This document shows, in pieces, positions 1 through 9,131 of a DNA stretch of 64,000 nt; the first letter of the stretch is position 1; every line of letters starts with the position of its first letter. The stretch comes from Leptospiraceae bacterium. Lineage in GTDB: Bacteria; Spirochaetota; Leptospiria; Leptospirales; Leptonemataceae. The position numbers were made by a program, and so were the translations under genes. The notes under the pieces are model-generated. The model saw nothing but the letters and a program-made list of their open reading frames with translations, had not been told where the DNA came from and made no database searches. Where the stretch lies: assembly GCA_025059995.1 (NCBI GenBank), contig JANXCF010000006.1, positions 62,001 to 126,000 on the forward strand, given 5' to 3'.

Positions 1-1
1 A

Positions 2-412
2 CGAACTCTTTTCATTATTAAACCAGATGCTGTTCAAAATAAACACATTGGACATATTTTAACGAAGATAGAGGAAGCTGGTTTTCGCATCGTTGGATTG
101 AAATACTTAAGCATAACCAAGCAAGAAGCACAGAAGTTTTATGAGGTCCATAAACATCGTCCTTTCTTTGAGGATTTGTCGAATTTTATGAGTTCTGGTC
201 CAATTGTTGTTGGCGTTTTGGAGTCTGAAAATGCTGTTCAAAAATGGCGAGATCTAATTGGAGCTACAGATCCTAAAGAGGCAAAGGAAGGAACGATACG
301 AAAACTTTTTGCCGAAAACAAAGAAAGAAACGCAGTCCACGGTTCTGATTCCCCCGAGAATGCCATCAAAGAAATAAGCTTTTTCTTTAGTGAAAGAGAA
401 TTATTATCTTGA
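2..412 (+). CDS. ndk: Nucleoside diphosphate kinase, 5' end cut by window edge
   Basis: This enzyme transfers phosphate from ATP to other nucleoside diphosphates through a phosphohistidine intermediate in the cytoplasm. The frame is open from the first bases of the window. It begins [11 protein letters not shown], the conserved beta-1 strand and KPD motif, so only about five residues are missing. The catalytic histidine lies in NAVHGSDS near visible residue 113, and that motif is diagnostic of the family. About 136 residues are visible against a usual 137-150. The stop codon lies inside the beginning of the next gene, which starts 23 bases earlier in another frame, so the two are probably translated from one mRNA. 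Identification is secure. Confidence 0.96.
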   Translation, partial: RTLFIIKPDAVQNKHIGHILTKIEEAGFRIVGLKYLSITKQEAQKFYEVHKHRPFFEDLSNFMSSGPIVVGVLESENAVQKWRDLIGATDPKEAKEGTIRKLFAENKERNAVHGSDSPENAIKEISFFFSERELLS

Positions 413-1442
413 TTTAACACAAAAAGAAAAGATCCAAAAGACATTAAGTTTTTTACAAAGTAAAGTTGATGCTTTTTTAGCAAAAGAAATTTCTGATTTT
501 GTAAAGAAAGAGTCTCATTACGTTTATGAAGTATATGAGCCAATCTTGTATTCATTGTTAGGCGGGGGAAAACGTTTTCGTTCTGTTTTGTTTTTGTTGT
601 TTTCTGATTATCACGATTCTTTGTCTAATGACGAAAAATTTGATTTGTTGTTAACATCATCATCAATTGAACTCATACATACCTACACTTTGATACATGA
701 TGATTTACCCGCAATGGACAATGATGAACTTCGAAGAGGTAAACCCACCTGCCACAGAGCTTTCAACGAATGGGCAGCAATCTTAGCCGGTGATGCTTTA
801 AATACCTTGGCATTTTATCTTTTAAGTAAAACAAAAAAAAATCCTATAGAAAAAATACAAGTGTTGTCGAGATTTGCAGGCATTCATGGCATAATATTGG
901 GACAAGCATTGGATTTATCATCAGAAAAAAAAGATTTTCCCCATAGTTTTCGTGGGTATGAACAATTGCTTTCAGTTATTAAAGAAAAGAATTACTACTT
1001 TTTGTTAGAAAATTTTCTTTCTTATTCTAATGCTTTACAAGTGATTTTGATACACTATCACAAAACAGCTCTATTATTTCGTGCTGTAGGGGAAATGGCG
1101 TTATATTCTTCGGATATTTATCAAAACATAGTTCTTGATGAGAAAAGAAAACAACCATACATTGAATATTGTGAACTCTTGGGATTGCTTTTCCAAATCA
1201 CTGACGATCTTCTGGATGAACTGGGGATTGAAGAAGAAGTAGGTAAAAAAGTCAAGAAAGATCAACAAATAGGGAAATTGACTTTCCCATCCGTTTTTGG
1301 TTCAGAAATCACATTGCAAATAGCAAAAAGCCTTGCAAAACGTTGCTCGGATTATGTTGAAGAATTTTCCATTAGACCTCAAGAGGATTTTACTACAACT
1401 TTAAGATACTTGCCATTTTTTTTGTTGGAAAGAAAATCCTAA
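390..1442 (+). CDS. ispA: Polyprenyl synthetase (FPP/GGPP synthase family)
   Basis: Condenses isopentenyl diphosphate with allylic diphosphates to make farnesyl- or geranylgeranyl-length chains for quinones and undecaprenyl carriers. The 350-residue product shows GGGKRFR near residue 58, the first aspartate-rich motif DDLPAMDND (about 104-112) and the second DDLLD (about 272-276). The [12 protein letters not shown] context is typical of bacterial IspA-type enzymes, but exact chain length cannot be read from it. The start is GTG at 390, inside the 3' end of ndk. About 25 extra residues lie between GQALDL (about 171-176) and the HxKT motif (about 224-226), compared with E. coli IspA. Family assignment is firm and product length is open. 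Confidence 0.9.
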   Translation: MKENYYLDLTQKEKIQKTLSFLQSKVDAFLAKEISDFVKKESHYVYEVYEPILYSLLGGGKRFRSVLFLLFSDYHDSLSNDEKFDLLLTSSSIELIHTYTLIHDDLPAMDNDELRRGKPTCHRAFNEWAAILAGDALNTLAFYLLSKTKKNPIEKIQVLSRFAGIHGIILGQALDLSSEKKDFPHSFRGYEQLLSVIKEKNYYFLLENFLSYSNALQVILIHYHKTALLFRAVGEMALYSSDIYQNIVLDEKRKQPYIEYCELLGLLFQITDDLLDELGIEEEVGKKVKKDQQIGKLTFPSVFGSEITLQIAKSLAKRCSDYVEEFSIRPQEDFTTTLRYLPFFLLERKS

Positions 1443-1511
1443 ACGAGCTTTACAAAAAGCTTTTACATGGTTTTAATTAGAAGAATTTTGAAAATTTAAT
1501 TTTTAAAGTGT

Positions 1512-1549
1512 AATGCTTTTCAAATGAGTTTAACAGAAAGCATTTTTGG
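1512..1549 (+). terminator. Possible terminator after the polyprenyl synthase gene
   Basis: An 8-bp inverted repeat, AATGCTTT (1512-1519) and AAAGCATT (1537-1544), encloses a 17-base loop and runs into a T-rich tract. The stem is AT-rich and the loop long, so this is a weak candidate. A smaller 6-bp hairpin sits just after the stop codon at about 1446-1461. One of these could end the ndk/ispA transcript before the yajC promoter. Confidence 0.3.
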
Positions 1550-1580
1550 TTCTTTTTAGTTTTTAATTAAAATCATATTT

Positions 1581-1609
1581 TTGATTTCTTGTTGCTTTTA
1601 ACTTTTATA
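1581..1609 (+). promoter_or_regulatory. Candidate promoter for yajC-secD-secF
   Basis: TTGATT at 1581-1586 and TTTATA at 1604-1609 are separated by 17 bases. A start site about 7 bases downstream would leave a leader of only about 10 nt before the yajC ATG at 1626, and no Shine-Dalgarno sequence is visible there. This fits the short-leader arrangement seen at other genes in the window. Confidence 0.4.
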
Positions 1610-1625
1610 AAAAAAAGTTAGTTTT

Positions 1626-2003
1626 ATGGAACCACGCTATATTCAATACTTAGCACAAGAAAAAGCAGCTGAAGCTCCAGTTACAACAGGAGGCGATGAT
1701 CAATCTTTGATTGCATCTTTTTATCCCTTAATAATGTTGATTTTGATCTTCTTGTTTCTTTATTTCTTTACTATTCGACCACAACGCAAAGAAGAAAAAA
1801 GAAGACAACAACTCATTGCAAGTTTAAAGAAGGGTGATGTTGTAATAACACAAGCAGGTATTATTGGATCCGTTCACTCAATCAAAGACGACACTATAAT
1901 TTTACGAATTGGAGATAATGCAAAAATGGAGGTATTAAAATCCACTATTTATGATTTGCGAAAACCACAACCATCGCAAGAACAATCTACCTCCAATTCT
2001 TAG
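1626..2003 (+). CDS. yajC: Preprotein translocase accessory subunit YajC
   Basis: Small membrane partner of SecD and SecF in the Sec holo-translocon. The 125-residue product has one transmembrane helix at about residues 31-50 that ends in the typical YFFTIRPQRKE motif. The cytoplasmic SH3-like domain that follows contains KKGDVVITQAGIIGSV. An N-terminal stretch of about 30 residues precedes the helix, slightly longer than in E. coli. It leads a compact run yajC, small membrane protein, secD, secF, with gaps of 3 and 10 bases and then a 4-base overlap, which supports the assignment. Identification is secure. Confidence 0.95.
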   Translation: MEPRYIQYLAQEKAAEAPVTTGGDDQSLIASFYPLIMLILIFLFLYFFTIRPQRKEEKRRQQLIASLKKGDVVITQAGIIGSVHSIKDDTIILRIGDNAKMEVLKSTIYDLRKPQPSQEQSTSNS

Positions 2004-2006
2004 AAA

Positions 2007-2333
2007 ATGAAATTTTGGTTTTGTTTGGTTTTTATTATTGCTTTTTCAAGAGTTCTACATCCTCAAACACCTGATTTATCACCTCCGGTCCTATTTAGAG
2101 AGATTCTACCGGGCTACAAACAAGAATACTATACTCCATCCCAGCAAGATCAGAGTATTGAACAAGAAGCAAAAAAAATGGCAGAGGAAGAAGAAATGGA
2201 AATTTCAGAAACTCAAAGTGAATCTTTTTGGGAAAAAATTTTAAGTTTGTTTGAGAACCGAACGTTTGTGAATCTGATTATCTTGGCCATTATTTTTACT
2301 ATCTTTCTTGTCTATCGTTTAAGGCAAACCTGA
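2007..2333 (+). CDS. Small membrane protein of unknown function between yajC and secD
   Basis: I do not recognise this 108-residue protein. It begins with a hydrophobic signal-like segment (about residues 2-17). An acidic, glutamate- and glutamine-rich middle follows (about 45-70). It ends with a transmembrane helix (about 88-104) and a short basic tail. The start lies 3 bases after the yajC stop, and secD begins 10 bases after its end, so it is co-translated with Sec translocon subunits. That position suggests a lineage-specific export accessory, which is inference only. An overlapping 68-residue frame at 2038-2244 has no such features and was discarded. Confidence 0.75.
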   Translation: MKFWFCLVFIIAFSRVLHPQTPDLSPPVLFREILPGYKQEYYTPSQQDQSIEQEAKKMAEEEEMEISETQSESFWEKILSLFENRTFVNLIILAIIFTIFLVYRLRQT

Positions 2334-2343
2334 GGAACTATCT

Positions 2344-4260
2344 ATGAAAAAGATTATTGGCAAAGCAATCGTTTTTTTTGGAGTTTTGGTACTTAGTTTT
2401 TTCTTATTGCTTCCCAACTATGATGTAAGGGAAATTGAGATACATTTTTTGGATTATTATCGCACAAAAGAAGGAGAAAAGGTCCTCATCACAGAGGAAC
2501 AAATCAAAGAGTTCTTAGAATCTGATAAAGGAATGAAGCAGTTTTTTCCTGATTTTGTTTGCAAAGAATCTGACCCCATAAAAGAAAGAAAATGCACCAT
2601 CAAACAGCGATTTCTCACGACCACGAAATTAAATGAATTCATGCAAGCTTTTCCGAATTTAGTGGATAACCGAAAAACACGTTATCTACCTCATTTTGTT
2701 GAGAACTTGTTAGGGTTTCTTTCGGAGACAGGAGTCAAAAAGCTATCTTTGAAGTTTGGATTGGATTTACAAGGAGGGATGAGGGCGGTATTTCGAGCTG
2801 ACTATCAGGCATATGTAGAAAAACTCAAAGACAAGTATCAACCCATCTTAGAAGATTTAGAAAAACAACTCAAGCAACCAAACCTGACAGAAAAAGAAAA
2901 AGAAGACATCCAATCCAGAATTGAAAACATTAACTTAAGTTTTGATTTATCAGAAAGTAGAAAAATTGAGTTATTAGAAGAAGCTCGAAGTATCATCGAG
3001 AAACGTTTACTGAATCAAAACCTCACAGAACCAGAGATCCGAACTCAACCCTCAAGCTATAGCATTAACGTGGATTTGCCAGGGGTGGCTAATACCGCCG
3101 AAGTATTAGACATCATCAAAAGCACGGTGACCGTAGAATATCGTTTGGTCAATGATGAAGCAACGGAAAGATTAAACACATTGGAATTTCTTCCCTACTT
3201 AGAAAAACTCCAAGAAATTTACAAACAAGATCGACCCGATTTTTTTGAGGCAGAAAGAATCCTAAAAGAAGTTCAACAAAAAGCCAATATCACAGAAAAA
3301 GATGGAAAAATTTTTTTATACTGGAGAAAGAGTCGAACGGGACAAGGGAAGTATTTACCCTATGAGTTTAGGGTTTTGGGTCCAGTGGTTTTGGATGGAA
3401 GTGATATGGCTGATGCAAGGGAAGCCATACAAGAAAACACGGCATGGTATCAAATCAATTTTGTTTTAACATCAACGGGAGCTGAGAAGTTTGCCAAAAT
3501 CACTAGAGAAAATGTTGGGAAACGTTTAGCAATTCTCTGGGGAGATAGGGTGATTTCTGATCCGGTGATACAAGGAGCCATTGTTGGTGGAAGTGGTGTG
3601 ATAACAGGACAGTTTGATCTTCAAGATGCACGAGAAATTGCGAATGTTATACGAGAAGGAGCTCTGCCACTTCCATTGGAAATCATATCGGTTTCCTACA
3701 TTGGTCCTACTTTGGGGTATCAGTCCATCAAAACGGGTGTGGTTGCGGTGTTGATTGGATTTCTTTTGGTGAATGCTTTTATGATTTTTTACTATCAGGT
3801 TGCTGGTGTGATTGCAGTGATTGTTTTGTTTTATAACTTGATTTTGCTTTCTTCTTTTTTGACCATGCTAGAGTTTACTTTGACTTTACCAGGTTTTGCT
3901 GGTTTGATATTAACGGTGGGCATGGCCGTAGATGCAAGTGTGATCATTTTTGAACGAATTCGGGAAGAATTAAGAAACGGAAGGTCCATGACATATAGTG
4001 TGGAAGCAGGATTTAAAGATTCTTTTTGGACCATTTTGGATGCAAATATTACTACTTTGATTGCTGCTGTGATTTTGTATTATACGGGGGATGGACCCAT
4101 TCAGGGGTTTGCCATTACTTTGTTTTTTGGATTACTGACTTCGCTTTTTACTTCTCTTTATATCGCTAAGTTTTTGTTTGAGTTTCTTCTTTATGGGTTG
4201 CGTTGGAAAAAAATTCCTATTGGTAGTGTCAGAGGCTTACGTTTTGGAGTAAAGAAATGA
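2344..4260 (+). CDS. secD: Protein translocase subunit SecD
   Basis: Proton-motive-force-driven accessory subunit that helps complete export through SecYEG. The 638-residue protein has an N-terminal helix (about 5-24), then a large periplasmic part with the signature GLDLQGGMR near residue 140. Five further membrane helices lie in the C-terminal third, with the family motif VDASVIIFERIREE. It is followed by secF with an ATGA overlap. The periplasmic region carries a lysine- and glutamate-rich, coiled-coil-like insert at about 160-210, just after the signature motif. Identification is secure. Confidence 0.97.
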   Translation: MKKIIGKAIVFFGVLVLSFFLLLPNYDVREIEIHFLDYYRTKEGEKVLITEEQIKEFLESDKGMKQFFPDFVCKESDPIKERKCTIKQRFLTTTKLNEFMQAFPNLVDNRKTRYLPHFVENLLGFLSETGVKKLSLKFGLDLQGGMRAVFRADYQAYVEKLKDKYQPILEDLEKQLKQPNLTEKEKEDIQSRIENINLSFDLSESRKIELLEEARSIIEKRLLNQNLTEPEIRTQPSSYSINVDLPGVANTAEVLDIIKSTVTVEYRLVNDEATERLNTLEFLPYLEKLQEIYKQDRPDFFEAERILKEVQQKANITEKDGKIFLYWRKSRTGQGKYLPYEFRVLGPVVLDGSDMADAREAIQENTAWYQINFVLTSTGAEKFAKITRENVGKRLAILWGDRVISDPVIQGAIVGGSGVITGQFDLQDAREIANVIREGALPLPLEIISVSYIGPTLGYQSIKTGVVAVLIGFLLVNAFMIFYYQVAGVIAVIVLFYNLILLSSFLTMLEFTLTLPGFAGLILTVGMAVDASVIIFERIREELRNGRSMTYSVEAGFKDSFWTILDANITTLIAAVILYYTGDGPIQGFAITLFFGLLTSLFTSLYIAKFLFEFLLYGLRWKKIPIGSVRGLRFGVKK

Positions 4261-5177
4261 AAACTTGGAAAATCATAGAGAATCGAAATACTTATTTTTT
4301 TGTATCTATCTTCATGGGTTTGGTTTTTTATGGAGTGACGTTTTCTTACTACGGAGGTTTTAAGCCTTCTATCACGTTTAATGGGGGAATACGAGTTACC
4401 ATCATCTTTCCTCCTGAGCAAAACAAAGAAATCATTGAAAGTCAACTAAAAGAAGCAGGTTTCCAAGAATTTACAGTTCGACTTGTTGATCAAAAAGAAC
4501 ACAAGTATGATATTGAGTTTGGTCCTGAGGTTCGTGAACAACTCAAAGAAAAAATCAAAGAAGATCGAACTATCATGGAAGAATTAGAAAACATACTTTT
4601 GCCATACCTCAAAATCCCAAAAGAAAATATCATTTCTCGAGAGGTGATATCAGCAAGTTATGGTATGGATTTATTTCAAACAGCATTGGCTGCTTTGTTT
4701 TGGACCTTGATTTTGATTACCATTTACATTACGTTTCGTTTTGATTTTTCTTTTGCTTTGGGAGGAACTATTGCTTTGCTCCATGATTTGATTTTAACTA
4801 TTGGATTTATTGGCATTACTCAAATTGAACCCTCTATTCCTGTAGTTGCTGCCGTTTTAACCCTTCTTGGTTATTCAATCAATGATACCATTATTATTTT
4901 TGATCGCATCCGAAGTAAAATCCGAGATAAAGGTGATTTAATCAATACAACTCTCATCAACGAAGCCATTAGGGAGACTTTCTCGAGAACCATTATCACG
5001 TCTTTTTTAACAATGCTTTCTTTGATTGCCATTATAATTAGCAATGCTGAGTCTCTGATTGATTTTTCTTTGATTTTGATTTTCGGCATCATTATAGGAA
5101 CTTATTCTTCGATTGCAATAGCTTGTCCTATCATGTTTCTTTATGAAAAATTCCGACAACATAAACTTCATACCTAA
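4257..5177 (+). CDS. secF: Protein translocase subunit SecF
   Basis: Partner of SecD in the export motor. The 306-residue protein has an N-terminal helix (about 14-32), a periplasmic domain with FNGGIRVTI, and a five-helix C-terminal core with the conserved YSINDTIIIFDRIR motif. The start codon overlaps the secD stop by 4 bases (ATGA), which indicates translational coupling. Its last 35 bases are shared with the start of ribD in another frame. Identification is secure. Confidence 0.97.
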   Translation: MKTWKIIENRNTYFFVSIFMGLVFYGVTFSYYGGFKPSITFNGGIRVTIIFPPEQNKEIIESQLKEAGFQEFTVRLVDQKEHKYDIEFGPEVREQLKEKIKEDRTIMEELENILLPYLKIPKENIISREVISASYGMDLFQTALAALFWTLILITIYITFRFDFSFALGGTIALLHDLILTIGFIGITQIEPSIPVVAAVLTLLGYSINDTIIIFDRIRSKIRDKGDLINTTLINEAIRETFSRTIITSFLTMLSLIAIIISNAESLIDFSLILIFGIIIGTYSSIAIACPIMFLYEKFRQHKLHT

Positions 5178-6414
5178 AATCATATATGATACCCTCTGGA
5201 AAGAATCCGTAAAATCCATTGGGCGAACCTCCCCAAATCCCCCAGTAGCAGCTGTCATAGCTCATAATAATGAAGTGATTGCAACTGGAGCTACAGAACC
5301 TCCAGGTCAAAGACACGCAGAAATAGTAGCCTTCGATCATTTTGATTCAAAAAAAATAGAGCTCAAGAACTTAGATTTGTATATCACTTTAGAACCTTGC
5401 TCTACTTACGGAAGAACACAACCTTGTATATTACGTATCAAAAATTATCAAGACAGAATTAGAAAAATCTATGTTGAAGAATGGGATCCTTCGTTAGAAA
5501 AAATGGGGATAAAAAGTCTTATTCAAATGGGGTTGGATGTGGAAAAGGTTTCTATTTTTCAAAAACCTCATTTTGCTTTACATCCATTTTTACAAGCTAT
5601 TCAATTTGAAAGACCTCAATACCTTATCAAGATTGCGACCGATAGAAATTTTTTTATCGGAGGAGAAAAACCTGTATCCATAACTGGTGAATTGGGAAAA
5701 ATGATAACTATGCTTTTTCGTTCAAAAGTTGATGCTGTTCTTGTCGGACCAGGAACCACTGCCATAGATCAACCCTCGTTGGATTTTCGAAAAGAAGTGA
5801 TAGATCCAGAAGAATCAGAAGAGTTAAAAGAAACCAATCTTTCTCGTCAAACAGCGATTTTGTATGACCATAAAGCTAGTTATGATGAATTCTTGCGGGG
5901 TTTGTTTTTATTTTTAGAAGAAGTCATAAATGAATACGATAGATTTTCTTATCAGCCAATTAGAGTTTTTTTATTAGGTAGGTACTTCGAAAATTTTTTC
6001 TCTTTTTATCAAAAACAACTCAGGATTTCAGAAAAAAGTCAAAAAGACTTTTACTTTCTTATACCATATAAATATCAAAATCAATATCCATTAGAAAAAA
6101 TGGATTCACACTATTATAGAATTTTTCCCAATTATGGAGAAGAGTCATTTTTTAGCGAGTTAAATCAATTTTTTATTTCGTTGGGGGTTTATCGTGTTTT
6201 AGTTGAGTCTGGAAGAGTTCTTTTTGATTTCTTTTTCCCTCATCTAAATCCTTTTGATTTTATTTATTGGATACAAAATCAACAAACTCTTGCTATAGAA
6301 GATATAAAAGAAAAAAAATATTGGTTTTTTTCAGAGTATCCTTTGTTGCTAAAAGATCAAATTACTTTAAAAGGAATTTCGATTTATTCCTTTAGGAAAA
6401 TGACAAACGAATAA
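5143..6414 (+). CDS. ribD: Bifunctional riboflavin biosynthesis deaminase/reductase RibD
   Basis: Deaminates the pyrimidine product of GTP cyclohydrolase II and then reduces its ribose side chain. The N-terminal deaminase domain has PNPPVAAVI, the zinc-ligand/proton-shuttle motif HAE (in GQRHAEIVAF) and the cysteine pair PCSTYGRTQPC. The C-terminal reductase domain (about residue 150 on) has the VDAVLVGPGTTAIDQPSL strand-loop typical of the family. The reductase half is otherwise divergent and rich in phenylalanine and tyrosine. At 423 residues it is longer than the usual 360-380. ribD overlaps secF by 35 bases, and riboflavin synthase is far away at 49011. Function is confident. Confidence 0.9.
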   Translation: MKNSDNINFIPKIIYDTLWKESVKSIGRTSPNPPVAAVIAHNNEVIATGATEPPGQRHAEIVAFDHFDSKKIELKNLDLYITLEPCSTYGRTQPCILRIKNYQDRIRKIYVEEWDPSLEKMGIKSLIQMGLDVEKVSIFQKPHFALHPFLQAIQFERPQYLIKIATDRNFFIGGEKPVSITGELGKMITMLFRSKVDAVLVGPGTTAIDQPSLDFRKEVIDPEESEELKETNLSRQTAILYDHKASYDEFLRGLFLFLEEVINEYDRFSYQPIRVFLLGRYFENFFSFYQKQLRISEKSQKDFYFLIPYKYQNQYPLEKMDSHYYRIFPNYGEESFFSELNQFFISLGVYRVLVESGRVLFDFFFPHLNPFDFIYWIQNQQTLAIEDIKEKKYWFFSEYPLLLKDQITLKGISIYSFRKMTNE

Positions 6415-6473
6415 AAAAAGCTTTTCAGTGAACAAAATTATAATACTAAAGTCCAATTCAATAAGGAGAATAT

Positions 6474-7154
6474 ATGAATAAATCTTGGTTTTTAGTTTTA
6501 GTCATCGTTTTTCCTGTGTATTCTTCTTCGAAAGGTTTGGTGGTTTATACAAAAGGGAAGTCATATTTGACTCGAGATGGGCAAAAAAAAGAAATCCAAA
6601 TTCGAACTCTAATTGAAGAAAAAGATATAATCACCACTGAAAAAGAATCGAGTTTGCACGTTCAACTTGCCAATGGGGTTATGATTCGAATTGGAGCAAA
6701 TACAAAAATAGAATTTGAAAAAATTTTGAAGGCTATACAACAATATGAATATAAGCTTGTATTAAGGCAAGGGGAGGTTCTAACTAAGATTGACAAACAA
6801 AAAGAAAAAAGGATTCAATTCGATGTTCAAGCTCCCACGGCAATTGCGAGTGTGAGAGGAACAGAGTTTTTGATGGAAGCAGACAACAATAAAACTCTCA
6901 TAGCTGTGAATGATGGTTCTTTAATGGTAATGGATATCAACCAGAAAGAAAGAGTGATTCTGAATTCTGGTGAAAAAATCATCGCAACGTATGAAGCTTT
7001 CGAAAAGTCTCTCTTAGAAGATTACGAGAAGAAAAAATTTGAACTACTACAAGAATTCGAAAAAACTCGTCAGAAGAACTTAGAAATCCTCATCCAACAA
7101 TTGGAGTCAAATCAAAAAATCATAGAAGAACAGAAAAAGAAATTAAAGAATTGA
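6474..7154 (+). CDS. FecR-domain secreted protein
   Basis: A 226-residue protein with an N-terminal signal peptide (about residues 1-19) and a FecR domain. The domain motif TAIASVRGTEFLME sits near residue 120, and the preceding strand has VMIRIGANTKIEFE. The C-terminal 45 residues are a lysine/glutamate-rich predicted coiled coil. There is a clear AAGGAG ribosome-binding site before 6474 and a TATAAT box at 6439-6444. No sigma factor or TonB receptor gene is adjacent, so this is the stand-alone periplasmic type common in spirochaetes rather than an iron-signalling FecR. Ligand and partner are unknown. Confidence 0.85.
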   Translation: MNKSWFLVLVIVFPVYSSSKGLVVYTKGKSYLTRDGQKKEIQIRTLIEEKDIITTEKESSLHVQLANGVMIRIGANTKIEFEKILKAIQQYEYKLVLRQGEVLTKIDKQKEKRIQFDVQAPTAIASVRGTEFLMEADNNKTLIAVNDGSLMVMDINQKERVILNSGEKIIATYEAFEKSLLEDYEKKKFELLQEFEKTRQKNLEILIQQLESNQKIIEEQKKKLKN

Positions 7155-7209
7155 AATAAATCAAAAAGAAACATTTGACTCTTTTTTGTTTATTTAAAAT
7201 TTTATCTTT

Positions 7210-8511
7210 ATGTTAGTTGCAGAGATTTCAGAAATCAAAGAGCGCTCTCAAGAATTTCTCGCTAAAGCTCAAGAAATCGCTCAAAAATCAAAAAGGGCAT
7301 TTTACGAATTTCGAAAAACAAACACCACAAAGAAAAATGAAGTCTTACAAAGAGTAATGGAATTACTTTCTGAACCTAAAAATCAAACGTTATTACTGAA
7401 ACAAAATGAAAAGGACCTTCAACAAGCAAAAGAGATGCAACTTTCCTCTTCGATGATAGAACGACTCCTCTTGAATCCAAAGCGAATCCAAGAACTCATC
7501 AAAGCAATAGATGATATAATTAAGCTTCCTGATCCTGTTGGAGAAATCATCAAAGGTTATACATTACCAAATGGGTTGGAGTTGATTCAAAAACGAGTGC
7601 CGTTGGGTTCCATTTTTGTGATTTATGAGTCAAGACCTAATGTAACCATAGATGTAGGTGCCCTTTGTATTAAAAGTGGGAATACCGTGATCCTTCGTGG
7701 TGGGAAAGAAGCTTTCCACACCAACAAAGTTTTGTTTGAGTTTTTTCAGAATTCCTTAGAGAAAGCAGGCTTGTCGAGGGATATTGTTCAATTTGTGGAT
7801 AATCCTGATCGGGCTTTCATGTATGCATTACTTCAACAGGATGCTTATTTGGATTTAGTGGTGCCACGAGGTGGAGAAGGCTTGATTCAATTTGTGAGTT
7901 CCCATACACGCATTCCCATTGTAAAACACGACAAAGGAGTTTGTAATTTATACATCGATAAATCAGCTGATTTAGAAAAAGCCATTGTTGTAAGTATCAA
8001 TGCAAAACTACAAAGACCGTCGGTTTGTAATGCCATTGAGAATTTAGTGATACATAAAGACTTCCCTTTCAAAAGAGAACTATTAGAAGCTCTATGGAAT
8101 GCAGGAGCAATCATATTAGGATGCGAAGAAACAATCAAAATTTTCGAAAAAGCTACTCTTATTGAGGATCCTGAGAAAGAATATAGCACCGAATATTTGG
8201 ATCAAAGATTATCTGTAAAAATTGTCGAGGATTTGAACGAAGCTATTGATTTCATTCATACGTATGGAAGTCATCATTCCGAAGGGATTATCTCTGAAGA
8301 TTATTCAATCGTAGAAGAGTTTTTACAAAGAGTGGATAGTGCTGCGTTGTTTGTGAATAGTTCTACGCGCTTTCATGATGGTGGTCAATTCGGCATGGGA
8401 GCTGAGATTGGAATTTCAACTCAGAGACTACATGTGCGAGGACCTATGGGTCTTAAGGACCTTACAACAACTGTCTATATAGTGAAAGGCAATGGTCACA
8501 TTCGAACATGA
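7210..8511 (+). CDS. proA: Gamma-glutamyl phosphate reductase
   Basis: Second step of proline synthesis: NADPH reduction of glutamyl-5-phosphate to the semialdehyde. The 433-residue protein matches the family length and shows IYESRPNVTIDV, LRGGKEA, the catalytic cysteine in RPSVCNAIENL, and the C-terminal RFHDGGQFGMGAEIGISTQ motif. It overlaps nadD by 4 bases. No Shine-Dalgarno sequence precedes the ATG. A TTGACT at 7175-7180 and an AT-rich -10-like tract end only about 10 bases upstream, so the leader is probably very short. proB is not in the window. Identification is secure. Confidence 0.97.
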   Translation: MLVAEISEIKERSQEFLAKAQEIAQKSKRAFYEFRKTNTTKKNEVLQRVMELLSEPKNQTLLLKQNEKDLQQAKEMQLSSSMIERLLLNPKRIQELIKAIDDIIKLPDPVGEIIKGYTLPNGLELIQKRVPLGSIFVIYESRPNVTIDVGALCIKSGNTVILRGGKEAFHTNKVLFEFFQNSLEKAGLSRDIVQFVDNPDRAFMYALLQQDAYLDLVVPRGGEGLIQFVSSHTRIPIVKHDKGVCNLYIDKSADLEKAIVVSINAKLQRPSVCNAIENLVIHKDFPFKRELLEALWNAGAIILGCEETIKIFEKATLIEDPEKEYSTEYLDQRLSVKIVEDLNEAIDFIHTYGSHHSEGIISEDYSIVEEFLQRVDSAALFVNSSTRFHDGGQFGMGAEIGISTQRLHVRGPMGLKDLTTTVYIVKGNGHIRT

Positions 8512-9131
8512 TTTCTTATTTAGTTTATGGAGGTTCATACAACCCCATTCACTATGGTCACTTAAAAACCATTGAATTTGTTCTGAAAACAAATCAATGT
8601 GAAGAAGTTTGGATTGTTCCTACTTATCGCTCACCCTTCAAATTAGAAGAAGAATATGCGCCTGCAGAAAAAAGATATAAAATGATCCAAATTGCCATAG
8701 AAAGTTATTTTTCAGTGGATTTGGTATCAAAAGTTAAACTTTGGGATTGGGAAATTCAAGAAAAACGTATTTATTATACCGTTGAAACTTTACGAAAACT
8801 TCCAGAACCAGAAAAAACTGGGATTTTGATAGGAGCTGATAGTTTGCTACATTTAGAAAAGTGGAGAGAAATTGATTGGATTTTGCAGAATTTTTCTTTT
8901 TATATTGTCCAAAGAGCAGAACATCCAAAATCACTCATTGAAAGCAAAATCCAGGAATTAAAAATGACTATTCCTTATGGGAAGTTTCACCTTCTTTTGT
9001 ATGAGCCGCCGAATTGTTCATCAACGAAAATTCGTGAACTTATAAAAAAAAATGTTTCGTATCAGTTTCTTAAAGACTGCCTGCCGTATGAAGTATATTT
9101 GTTTATAAAAAATGAATCACTCTATTTTTAA
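8508..9131 (+). CDS. nadD: Nicotinate-nucleotide adenylyltransferase
   Basis: Adenylates nicotinate mononucleotide to deamido-NAD. The 207-residue protein has the nucleotidyltransferase signature GGSYNPIHYGHL at the N terminus, IGADSLLHLEKW in the middle and SSTKIREL near the C terminus, all characteristic of NadD. It is coupled to proA by an ATGA overlap, and its 3' end overlaps the convergent pseudouridine synthase gene by 15 bases. Identification is secure. Confidence 0.95.
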   Translation: MISYLVYGGSYNPIHYGHLKTIEFVLKTNQCEEVWIVPTYRSPFKLEEEYAPAEKRYKMIQIAIESYFSVDLVSKVKLWDWEIQEKRIYYTVETLRKLPEPEKTGILIGADSLLHLEKWREIDWILQNFSFYIVQRAEHPKSLIESKIQELKMTIPYGKFHLLLYEPPNCSSTKIRELIKKNVSYQFLKDCLPYEVYLFIKNESLYF

